Positions 13,215 to 19,617 of a stretch of DNA of 32,963 bases are shown here, in pieces (the stretch's first letter is position 1; the number at the start of each line of letters is the position of its first letter). Below the pieces are notes generated by a model, which was given only the letters and a program-made list of their open reading frames with translations, did not search any database and was not told the DNA's origin. Source of the DNA: a virus; IMG/VR virus record IMGVR_UViG_3300014838_000049, positions 1 through 32,963 of that record; one strand, 5' to 3'. A program made the position numbers and the translations under genes.

Positions 13215-13453
13215 GCCGCACGCTCCGCCTTCCGTAGCTGGGCGGAAATTCTCGAAGCCTCAGCAATCAGAGCGCTCGCTATGCGCCGGGAAACATGCAT
13301 CCCAAGCGCCACTTTGCGAGCGTGACTGGGAGAAACCGAGTTCGCGCGGGCGATCCGGCTGAAGATTCCATAGGGCGGGTTCTCGAAAATCGGATGGATA
13401 GGCTGATTTTTCGGTTGACCCCGCCGTTTCGATGCCCTAGTTTGTAGCTTCAA
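13211..13453 (-). CDS. small HTH protein in the Ner position
   Basis: 80 residues assuming a TTG start at 13453, with AGAGG eight bases upstream. An ATG at 13528 is in frame but would reach 58 bp into the divergent repressor gene. Residues about 32-75 (YGIFSRIARANSVSPSHARK ... then SRRIASALIAEASRIS) form one HTH module of the same kind as those duplicated in the next gene. As the first gene of the early operon facing the repressor, it sits where Mu has ner, the negative regulator of early transcription. Function inferred from position and fold. Confidence 0.65.
   Translation of the reverse strand: MKLQTRASKRRGQPKNQPIHPIFENPPYGIFSRIARANSVSPSHARKVALGMHVSRRIASALIAEASRISAQLRKAERAA
13415..13443 (+). 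promoter_or_regulatory. possible repressor promoter
   Basis: TTGACC (13415-13420), 17 bases, then TAGTTT (13438-13443). The -35 is good and the -10 poor. Transcription would start around 13450, about 20 bases before the proposed repressor start, inside the opposing Ner-like gene. Confidence 0.3.
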
Positions 13454-13497
13454 GATTTGTACCTCTGGATTGAAGGATGAGAATATCGATGGTCGAT
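13448..13497. promoter_or_regulatory. divergent switch with inverted repeats, candidate operators
   Basis: CTTCAA (13448-13453) and TTGAAG (13470-13475) form an inverted repeat centred between the two proposed start codons. ATCGATGGTCGAT (13485-13497) is a 13-bp palindrome just inside the repressor gene, upstream of the Ner-like start. Both are plausible operator sites; no binding evidence exists in the sequence alone. Confidence 0.35.
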
Positions 13498-14204
13498 GTG
13501 CGCCAGATTCTATTCCGGCCAGGATCAAGTCACTGAGAAAGCGCTTGGGTGTCGATCAGACCGCTTTAGGAGAGGACATCGGGGTTAGCCAGGGGACGGT
13601 CTCCGAATGGGAAAGCGGCGAACATCCGGCCCCCGCTATGGCCTTAATGGCGCTGGGCAGGTTGGATTACGCCAACACAACGTGGTGGTACGAGCAAGCT
13701 GGCCCAAAATTTGCAGAGCGCTTGAAACTTCTTCAGGCAATTCAGAAGGTCCGCGCCGAACGTTTTGCGAAGACCCAGGACCCCAGAATCGCCTGGATTC
13801 CACTACTCCATGATTCAGTTGCGGCCGGCCCTCCGAGAGAAATTGATGAACGGGATATCGAACTGGAGATGCCCTTCACTTCCGATCTGCTCCCGCGGGG
13901 CGGCAAACTCTACGCCCTCAGGGTTGCTGGCAATTCAATGACCCCAATCGTGAACGAGGGATATGTTGTCATCGTCGATATGAATCAGCGGGAGCCCGGG
14001 AAACTGGTCGGCAGAATGGTCGCAGCGCGAGAAGACAACGCGGTCACCATCAAATGGCTGCGAAGCGACAAGGACCTTTTTCTATTGGTTCCTCACCACG
14101 TCTCCCTGGATATCCCCGTGCGAGTGATGCGCGAGGAGGACGACCAGGCAATCGTGGGAGCCGTGATAAAGTGGGTTGGTTATCCGCCGCCGATCAGAAA
14201 GTGA
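13470..14204 (+). CDS. LexA/CI-type repressor with S24 autocleavage domain
   Basis: 244 residues from a TTG at 13470, the only usable start after an in-frame stop at 13416; no clear ribosome-binding site, so the start is uncertain. The N-terminal HTH at about 16-52 (IKSLRKRLGVDQTALGEDIG ... TVSEWESG) binds operators. An Ala-Gly pair (119-120) in SVAAGPP is the expected cleavage site. The catalytic Ser156 (AGNSMTPI) and Lys195 (AVTIKW) complete a peptidase S24 domain. Such repressors cleave themselves when stimulated by RecA. It should maintain lysogeny and repress the divergent early operon. Confidence 0.88.
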   Translation: MKDENIDGRCAPDSIPARIKSLRKRLGVDQTALGEDIGVSQGTVSEWESGEHPAPAMALMALGRLDYANTTWWYEQAGPKFAERLKLLQAIQKVRAERFAKTQDPRIAWIPLLHDSVAAGPPREIDERDIELEMPFTSDLLPRGGKLYALRVAGNSMTPIVNEGYVVIVDMNQREPGKLVGRMVAAREDNAVTIKWLRSDKDLFLLVPHHVSLDIPVRVMREEDDQAIVGAVIKWVGYPPPIRK

Positions 14205-14210
14205 GAACGA

Positions 14211-14483
14211 ATGGCGCACTGCAAGCACTGCGGGCACTGGGCTGGCGTGGCCAGTGACGTGCACGAGGAATGCGCGGAGCTTAACACTCAAGGATTGACC
14301 GACGCTCAGATCACAGCCAAATATGAAGGTCGTGAGCCGGGCACCTTGCCGCCACCGCCAACCGTAAAGCCCGTTACGCTGTGGACGATCGTTCTCGGCG
14401 TCTTTATTGGGCAAGTACTCTTCGCGCTCGCCGCGGGAATCACTCACGGATTTATTTCTTTTATGGATAGCCTCGGACACTAG
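14211..14483 (+). CDS. small membrane protein with N-terminal Cys/His knuckle
   Basis: 90 residues, starting seven bases after the repressor stop. CKHCGHW (residues 4-10) and HEEC (18-21) could bind zinc; a Pro-rich linker (PPPPTVKP) precedes one transmembrane helix at about 57-80 (TIVLGVFIGQVLFALAAGI). The helix resembles that of the next gene. Expressed with the repressor, it could be a lysogenic-conversion or superinfection-exclusion protein; that is an inference from position. Confidence 0.6.
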   Translation: MAHCKHCGHWAGVASDVHEECAELNTQGLTDAQITAKYEGREPGTLPPPPTVKPVTLWTIVLGVFIGQVLFALAAGITHGFISFMDSLGH

Positions 14484-14513
14484 CTCTGCTCCGTTCTTTG
14501 CGTTCGGAATTCT

Positions 14514-14726
14514 ATGGAAAATGTTGGTTTGATCTTCTTCTGGGTGGCTGTGGTTTTGGCATTGGCAGTCGTGGCTCATAAGCTCACCACGCGCAACGAT
14601 CCCGCTCCCCCTGTGCCCGATGGACCGGTGGCGCCCATGACTTTCTGGCGCACTGTGCTTGCGGTCATCGTGGGCATGACGTTATTCTCTATTGCTGTAT
14701 CGATCCTCTATTTCATCACCCACTGA
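14514..14726 (+). CDS. small membrane protein related to its upstream neighbour
   Basis: 70 residues with two hydrophobic segments (about 4-22 and 43-66). The second, PMTFWRTVLAVIVGMTLFSI, aligns by eye with PVTLWTIVLGVFIGQVLFAL of the 14211 gene, and both follow a Pro-rich linker. No strong ribosome-binding site is seen. It probably arose by partial duplication. Function unknown. Confidence 0.55.
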   Translation: MENVGLIFFWVAVVLALAVVAHKLTTRNDPAPPVPDGPVAPMTFWRTVLAVIVGMTLFSIAVSILYFITH

Positions 14727-14745
14727 CGCGTCTCTCTCCTTTCAT

Positions 14746-14768
14746 TCGCCGCCCTTCCCGGGCGGCGA
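14746..14768. terminator. GC hairpin after the repressor gene cluster
   Basis: CGCCGCCC (14747-14754), loop TTCCC and GGGCGGCG (14760-14767) pair perfectly, extended by one A-T pair. There is no T-run on either side, so termination is possible rather than certain. It lies 20 bases after the last membrane-protein stop, in a 269-base gap before the lysis genes in which I see no gene and no convincing promoter. Confidence 0.35.
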
Positions 14769-14995
14769 TCTTGTCTGCACGGCATCGAACTCACCATGCG
14801 CACCGCGCGCATCGCGTGTGTCCAATTCAGAACAGACAAACCCTATCCTCGCATCAGACCTGAACGGTCGCGAACCCGCCAAATTCCATAACAGGAGGAT
14901 GGCGGAACGCCAGAGCAGCGCGGAGCCCGGCTGGGACGCATCTTGACCATGCCACCCCGGCCGCCGTGCTTCGTCCTGGCATGTGAGGCTACCCG

Positions 14996-15511
14996 GTGAC
15001 CGAGAACCAGAACGCATTTCTGAAGATGGTGGTGCCTCCGGCGCAGGCCGCGATGCGCAAGTGGGGCGTACCTGCCTCGGTCACGATTTCTCAGGCGATC
15101 CTGGAATCGAGCAACAAGCTGGGCTGGGGACAAAGCGAGCTGGCGCGCGAGGCGAACAATTATTTCGGCATCAAGGCTGTGCACAATGCCAGCCCCGAAA
15201 GCTACATCGAGCTGCCCACCCATGAAGTGCTGCATAACCACATCCAGTTGATCGACGCGGAGTTCGCGCGCTATCCCGATCTCGCCGGCAGCTTCGACGC
15301 GCATGCCCGGCTGCTGGCCACCGCACAGCGCTACAAGCCGGCCATGGCGGCCACACACAACGCGGTGGCCTTCGCCCTGCAACTGGAGCGTTGCGGCTAC
15401 TCGACCAGCCCTACTTACGCCGCATCGCTGTGGCAGTTAATGCGGCTCTACGACCTCGAACAATACGACGCACCGCCCCAAGACCCAGCCGCCGCGCAAG
15501 TTGCGGCCTAA
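14996..15511 (+). CDS. endolysin, glucosaminidase (FlgJ/LytN-type)
   Basis: 171 residues from a GTG at 14996 with GAGG seven bases upstream. The domain covers about residues 8-150: MRKWGVPASVTISQAILESS with the likely catalytic Glu37, then GWGQSELAREANNYFGIKA, the conserved core of the glucosaminidase family that cleaves the peptidoglycan sugar backbone. No signal peptide is seen, so release probably depends on the holin-like protein encoded next. It is the first gene of the late, lysis module. Confidence 0.88.
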   Translation: MTENQNAFLKMVVPPAQAAMRKWGVPASVTISQAILESSNKLGWGQSELAREANNYFGIKAVHNASPESYIELPTHEVLHNHIQLIDAEFARYPDLAGSFDAHARLLATAQRYKPAMAATHNAVAFALQLERCGYSTSPTYAASLWQLMRLYDLEQYDAPPQDPAAAQVAA

Positions 15512-15526
15512 CCGAAGGAGAATCGC

Positions 15527-16363
15527 ATGGAACTCTTCAGCAATATCTGGCAGCACCCCAAGACGTCGGTCACCGGCGTTTTAATCTGCCTTGTCACCAT
15601 CGCCGGCGTGCTCTCGCAGCAGGGCATCACCCTGGGCAACGCGGGCACCGGGACCATGGTGACGCTGATCGCCGCGGTGGCCACCGCGCTTCTCGGCCTG
15701 CTCTCTAAAGATCCCGGTTCCCCGGCGAGCCTGCCCACCAGCTCGAAGCTGGGCTGCCTGGCGCTGATTATGCTGCTGTTCATGCTGCCGTTTGAGACCG
15801 GCTGCACCCAGCAACAGAAAGTCAATGTGGCCCAGGAGATTGTGAACTGGACTCCAGTGCTGGTCTCGACCGCCGACACGGTGAGCGCCGCAGTGCAGGC
15901 GCTGGACCCTGCCACGGTATTGATCTTGGGACCGGTGACGGTAGCGCTCAACGCCTTCGCTCCTGAGGTGCAGAAGGCCGCACAGGCATACCTGGCCAAT
16001 CCGAGCCAATCCACCCTGCAGGTGCTGCAGGCGGTCGTGCTCCAAATACAACAGGACGCGACCAAGGCTCTTCTGGCAGCCGCCAAGATTACCAATCCGG
16101 CCAGCCAGGCGCTGGCAGTGAAAGACGTGAACCTGGTCGCCACCATCGCCAATACGCTGCTCGCACTGGTGCAGTCGATCAGCACCAAGACGCAGGTGGC
16201 AGCCATGGCCGCGCAAGTGCATGTGACCCTGGCCCAGGTGCGTCCGCTGATGGATCAGAATGCGCTCGAAGCCGCATCCTTGCGAGTCTCTGGCGATCTG
16301 GCCCTGAATCATGCACCCACAGTGAATCAGTTCTTCGCCTACGAAGCCCAATCTGGTTTCTAA
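15527..16363 (+). CDS. holin-like protein fused to a lipoprotein-like domain
   Basis: 278 residues, GGAG upstream. The N-terminal part (1-62) has two hydrophobic helices (about 13-30 and 42-60) and reads like a small phage holin ending KDP. A linker is followed by a third hydrophobic stretch (74-88) and Cys93 (ETGC), resembling a lipoprotein signal, then a soluble Ala/Gln/Val-rich helical domain (95-278) starting TQQQKVNVAQE. No internal start codon precedes the second signal, so the two parts are read as one protein. It may combine pore formation with an envelope-spanning lysis function; the lipobox is imperfect (Glu at -3). Confidence 0.65.
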   Translation: MELFSNIWQHPKTSVTGVLICLVTIAGVLSQQGITLGNAGTGTMVTLIAAVATALLGLLSKDPGSPASLPTSSKLGCLALIMLLFMLPFETGCTQQQKVNVAQEIVNWTPVLVSTADTVSAAVQALDPATVLILGPVTVALNAFAPEVQKAAQAYLANPSQSTLQVLQAVVLQIQQDATKALLAAAKITNPASQALAVKDVNLVATIANTLLALVQSISTKTQVAAMAAQVHVTLAQVRPLMDQNALEAASLRVSGDLALNHAPTVNQFFAYEAQSGF

Positions 16364-16379
16364 CGGCGCTGGAGACGCG

Positions 16380-16643
16380 ATGAAGCCGACATTTCAAGTG
16401 ACCCTCAACGCGGAGCAGTTCAACGCCATGGCCTCGAAGCTCAAGGGGATGGGCTACGGGGCCGATGCGTTGGAAAAGGGCACGCTGCCGGAGACGCGCG
16501 GCGTGGTGTTGAGCTACACGGTCGATGTGCAGCTCGGCGAGGCGCCCACGGCAACCGTCACTTTCACGGTAGAGAAAAAGCCGATGCTGGCCCCGGTCGG
16601 CATGATCGAGAGCGGCGTCAAGGAGATGATGGGGATCGGCTGA
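16380..16643 (+). CDS. hypothetical small late protein
   Basis: 87 residues, GGAG upstream. An N-terminal helix (EQFNAMASKLKGMG) is followed by a beta-rich part (VVLSYTVDVQLGEAPTATVT) and a KKP turn. No signal peptide. Family not recognised; it sits between the holin-like and LuxR-type genes. Confidence 0.55.
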   Translation: MKPTFQVTLNAEQFNAMASKLKGMGYGADALEKGTLPETRGVVLSYTVDVQLGEAPTATVTFTVEKKPMLAPVGMIESGVKEMMGIG

Positions 16644-16984
16644 TGAGCACCACTGCGAGCTGCCCGCACTGCGGCAAGGCGCTGGTTCTGAGCGCGCCCC
16701 GGCATCGGGAGGCGCCGGCCATGAACGGTCTGGAAGGGATCACGTTCAAGGGCCGGTTCGGCTTGTCGGAGCGGGAGGCTGATTGCGCGGACCTGGCCAT
16801 CCGCGGGGCGCGCAGCGCGGAGATCGCCGAGCGCATGGGGTACGCAAACGCGCAGGTGGTGCGCAACACCATGACGAAGGTCTTCGACAGGATTGGCGTG
16901 CGCAACCGGACCGAGCTGCTGATCGTGGGTGTCTTCGGCCGAAGGGGATTGGAAGTGGGGGAGGGACGGCTATGCAGCGCTTGA
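16643..16984 (+). CDS. LuxR/GerE-type HTH protein with a CxxC N-terminus
   Basis: 113 residues, TGATG overlap with the preceding stop. After a single CPHC (7-10) and a linker, residues about 41-95 (LSEREADCADLAIRGARSAE, IAERMGYANAQVVRNTMTKV, FDRIGVRNRTELL) form a four-helix LuxR/NarL-type DNA-binding domain. Receiver or ligand domain is absent. It could regulate late or host genes. In Mu the late activator is C, which is unrelated; this is the only clear DNA-binding regulator found in the rightward module, so it is a candidate for that role. Confidence 0.7.
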   Translation: MSTTASCPHCGKALVLSAPRHREAPAMNGLEGITFKGRFGLSEREADCADLAIRGARSAEIAERMGYANAQVVRNTMTKVFDRIGVRNRTELLIVGVFGRRGLEVGEGRLCSA

Positions 16985-18021
16985 ACTGGAAAACTGGCCT
17001 GGCGCATTGGACTGGGATCGTGCTGATGTGCGTTGGCTCTCTCACCATTCTGGGGAGCCTGATGCGGGGCTGCGACGATGCGACCTTGCCGCCGGCGTAT
17101 GCGCAGGCCGCGCCCGTCGATCCCGCCATGTTGCAGGCTCGCTATGACGAGCTGAATGCCGCGTACTGGACGACCCGCGATCCTCAGCTCATGGAGGCGC
17201 TGCTGGATAGGATGGCGGCTCTCGATAAGACGCTGACCGAGTTCAACCGGGCGGAGCTGGCCGCCAACACCGCCGCTCTGACCGCGGCGTTGCCCGAGCC
17301 GCTGGCAGCCTACCGTCTCCACGACGGCCTGGCGCTGCCCGATCCAGTGATCACGCCCGGCGCGGTGAATCCCGATGCGGTCGCCGATCTGACGGGGAAA
17401 TCGCACAAGGTCCACGGCCTGGAGATGAATCTCTGCGCCAAGGACTTTCGCGCCACGGCGGTGCGCAAGACGATCAAAAACTTCGCCGGACTCAAAAAGA
17501 GGGCCTGCGCGGAGTACGGCCTGGACAAATGCGATGCCAGCGTGGAGGGCGATCACCTGATCTCGATCGAGATCGGCGGCTGCCCCGACTGCCTGACCAA
17601 CATCTGGCCGCAGCCGATGGACGAGGCGCGGAAGAAAGATCACCAGTTGGAGGACGTGCTGCCCAAGCTGGTTTGTGGGGGGAAGATGACCCTGCCCGAC
17701 GCCCAGAAGTGCATCGCCTCGGACTGGGTCGCCTGCGCCCAGCGGATCGACGGGACGGCCATGACCTGGAATTTCCCTCCGCCGGCCGTTTTTGAGCCTC
17801 CGCCAGGGCCGGCGTGGAGCCTTCGAGACTCCTTCGAGGCTACTCTCCCACCACTTTCAAGTGTGGCGCGCGTACCTCGGGGTCAGAATCGCCGGGAAAC
17901 CGCATCGTACGAAACGGTCTTACCCGGCCTGAAAGGCTTTTTTGGTCTCCAAGAAGGGTTGAATCGGCTTTTGGGATGGGTTTCGGGCTCCAAAACCGAG
18001 TTTGAGAGGCCCTCCCGATGA
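16972..18021 (+). CDS. membrane-anchored protein with HNH-like nuclease domain
   Basis: 349 residues from the ATG at 16972 (GAGGG six bases upstream); an earlier open frame to 16783 is a shadow of the LuxR-type gene. A hydrophobic helix at 13-31 could be a signal anchor, with Cys34 next to it. A helical region (50-115) precedes a Cys-rich domain at about 143-260: VEGDHLISIEIGGCPDC (Asp194, His195), NIWPQP (Asn210), KKDHQLED (His224), an order seen in HNH-related proteins with DHLIPLELGG...NLWP motifs. If exported, it would act on DNA at the membrane or outside. Function inferred. Confidence 0.6.
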   Translation: MQRLNWKTGLAHWTGIVLMCVGSLTILGSLMRGCDDATLPPAYAQAAPVDPAMLQARYDELNAAYWTTRDPQLMEALLDRMAALDKTLTEFNRAELAANTAALTAALPEPLAAYRLHDGLALPDPVITPGAVNPDAVADLTGKSHKVHGLEMNLCAKDFRATAVRKTIKNFAGLKKRACAEYGLDKCDASVEGDHLISIEIGGCPDCLTNIWPQPMDEARKKDHQLEDVLPKLVCGGKMTLPDAQKCIASDWVACAQRIDGTAMTWNFPPPAVFEPPPGPAWSLRDSFEATLPPLSSVARVPRGQNRRETASYETVLPGLKGFFGLQEGLNRLLGWVSGSKTEFERPSR

Positions 18022-18563
18022 CCGTTCTTGGACTGGGTAGATCCGGGGCTCCTGCCAGCGAGGTGGCGGCCAGCTTTCGGGGGGGCTGGATACGGCATTT
18101 CCGGCTGGCGCTCAGCTCGGCTGGAGGAGCTGCCGTGGTTCTGGCTGGGTTCACGGTTCTGCGGGCCGAGCCGGACAAGGCTTTCGATCTGCTGCGGGTG
18201 TGGGGACCTGCGTTTCTGATCGCCATGCTGGCGATCGTGGTGCTGGGTAAGTTTTTGGAGGGCCTGAATACGACCGTCCGGGAGAGCTTCAACGTGGTGG
18301 CCACCAGCGCCCAGGCCAGCGCGGCCGCGGCCGGCAGGCAGGCGGACGCGCTGACTCGCCTGGCGGATCAGGGCAATAAGCAGGCGGAGGAAGTGCGGCG
18401 CCTGGCGATCTACGCGGCGCGCGAGTTTCCCGCCGTCTATGACCGGTTCGACCAGTTGGACGCGTCGATCCGCGAATTGACGGACGGCGTCAAGGGGTTG
18501 CATTGGGCAGTCAACGTCAAAGGGGCACATGGGGAGGAAGTAACCAATGAGCGCGGAGCGTGA
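18018..18563 (+). CDS. membrane protein with long coiled-coil tail
   Basis: 181 residues, ATGA overlap. Two hydrophobic helices (about 32-48 and 64-82) are followed by a long heptad-rich helix (about 88-150, SAQASAAAAGRQADALTRLA, KQAEEVRRLAIYAARE) and a short C-terminal part. Placed just before the packaging genes like the small membrane proteins of Mu-like phages; perhaps lysis- or spanin-related. Not recognised with certainty. Confidence 0.55.
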   Translation: MTVLGLGRSGAPASEVAASFRGGWIRHFRLALSSAGGAAVVLAGFTVLRAEPDKAFDLLRVWGPAFLIAMLAIVVLGKFLEGLNTTVRESFNVVATSAQASAAAAGRQADALTRLADQGNKQAEEVRRLAIYAAREFPAVYDRFDQLDASIRELTDGVKGLHWAVNVKGAHGEEVTNERGA

Positions 18564-18867
18564 GCTGATTCTCTCAAAGCGGCGGCGCGGCATCATCTTG
18601 AAGCTGGTTCGCCAGGGCCATGAGAACCAATTTCCGCGCCTGGACGACTTCGAGCTTTTCGCGATGCTCCAGGAGCTGGGCCAGAGTGTGGGGCGGGACC
18701 AGGTGTTGACGCTGCTGCAGGATCTGGAAGTGCTGCAATATGTGACTTTCAAATCCGCCAGCAATGAAATCACGGGCCGCAGGGAGCTGAGCCAGATTGA
18801 ACTGACGGCTGTGGGCTTGCGCTTTGTGACCCAAGGCAAGAGCAACGAAGACGTTCTTTTCGGGTAG
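18547..18867 (+). CDS. winged-helix protein in the Mu gp26 position
   Basis: 106 residues. RRGIILKLVRQG ... LDDFELFAMLQELGQSVGRD ... VLTLLQDLEVLQYVTF ... LTAVGLRFVTQG is a winged helix with a terminal strand pair, matching the small HTH protein that precedes the small terminase in Mu-like phages (Mu gp26 region). It overlaps the previous gene by 17 bp and ends four bases before the terminase gene. A packaging accessory role is inferred from position. Confidence 0.65.
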   Translation: MSAERELILSKRRRGIILKLVRQGHENQFPRLDDFELFAMLQELGQSVGRDQVLTLLQDLEVLQYVTFKSASNEITGRRELSQIELTAVGLRFVTQGKSNEDVLFG

Positions 18868-18870
18868 GCC

Positions 18871-19617
18871 ATGACCAAGCCCAGACCAAAAACCGGCGAG
18901 CCGCGGCAAGTACATCAGCCGCTCAAGATCGATTTATTGCCGCAGTCGGCGCGGGATGCGATCGAGCAGCTCTACGACCGCTCGCGGACCTGGAAGGAGA
19001 TCGAGGAGCAATCGGCGCTGCCCTACAGCGCCAAGTGGGCGTCGGACGGCGGCGGCTTCATCGATTGGGAAGCGCTGGAACTGCGCGTGCTGGAGCAGTT
19101 CCCGGGGATGCGGCTGGCGAAGAGCACGCTGCAGCGCTGGTTCGATCTGCGCGTGGCCCAGGCGCGGAAGGAAGTGTTGCGCGAGAGCGCCCAGGCCCGG
19201 GAATTCGCCAAAGCCTTCGCCGGGAATGACCTCTTTAATTCAAACTCGGCCGTGATCAACGCCTTACGCGACCAGGTCTTCAATCTCATCCAGTCGGCCG
19301 GGATCGGCGACAAGGCGCTTTTCGCGAAGGGCCTGAAGGATCTGACCCTGGCCATGAGCCGCATGCAGCGCGTGGAGCTGCAGGCCAAGCGGGTTGATGT
19401 CGACCAGCGCAAAATTAAGATCCTGGAGGATCGCGAGAAGAAGGCGCGCGAGAATCTCGACCAGGCGACGCAGCAGGCGGCGAAGAAGGGCGGCGGCCAA
19501 TTCTCGATCGAAGATATCAATCTGCTGCGGGAGCGCACCTTCGGCTTGCCGCCGTTGGTCCACCCCACCGACAAGGACCCGTCGTTGGGGACCCCGGTGG
19601 TGATCGCTCATGATTGA
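18871..19617 (+). CDS. terminase small subunit, Mu gp27-type (DUF3486-like)
   Basis: 248 residues. The N-terminal region has LPQSARDAIEQLYDR and later STLQRWFDLR, the signature HTH of the DUF3486/Mu gp27 family; the C-terminal half is a long charged helix (QRVELQAKRVDVDQRKIKIL) that would mediate oligomerisation, and a tail with LRERTFGLPPL. It recognises DNA and recruits the large subunit for headful packaging. It overlaps the large-subunit gene by 8 bp. Confidence 0.8.
   Translation: MTKPRPKTGEPRQVHQPLKIDLLPQSARDAIEQLYDRSRTWKEIEEQSALPYSAKWASDGGGFIDWEALELRVLEQFPGMRLAKSTLQRWFDLRVAQARKEVLRESAQAREFAKAFAGNDLFNSNSAVINALRDQVFNLIQSAGIGDKALFAKGLKDLTLAMSRMQRVELQAKRVDVDQRKIKILEDREKKARENLDQATQQAAKKGGGQFSIEDINLLRERTFGLPPLVHPTDKDPSLGTPVVIAHD

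Noticed and set aside
14899-14946. Short plus-strand frame after GGAGG in the gap before the endolysin
   Set aside because: GGAGG abuts the ATG with no spacing and the peptide would be only 15 residues; more likely chance.
563-16984. A Mor/C-type late activator
   Set aside because: None of the HTH proteins in the early operon showed the Mor/C layout; the LuxR-type gene is noted as a candidate only.
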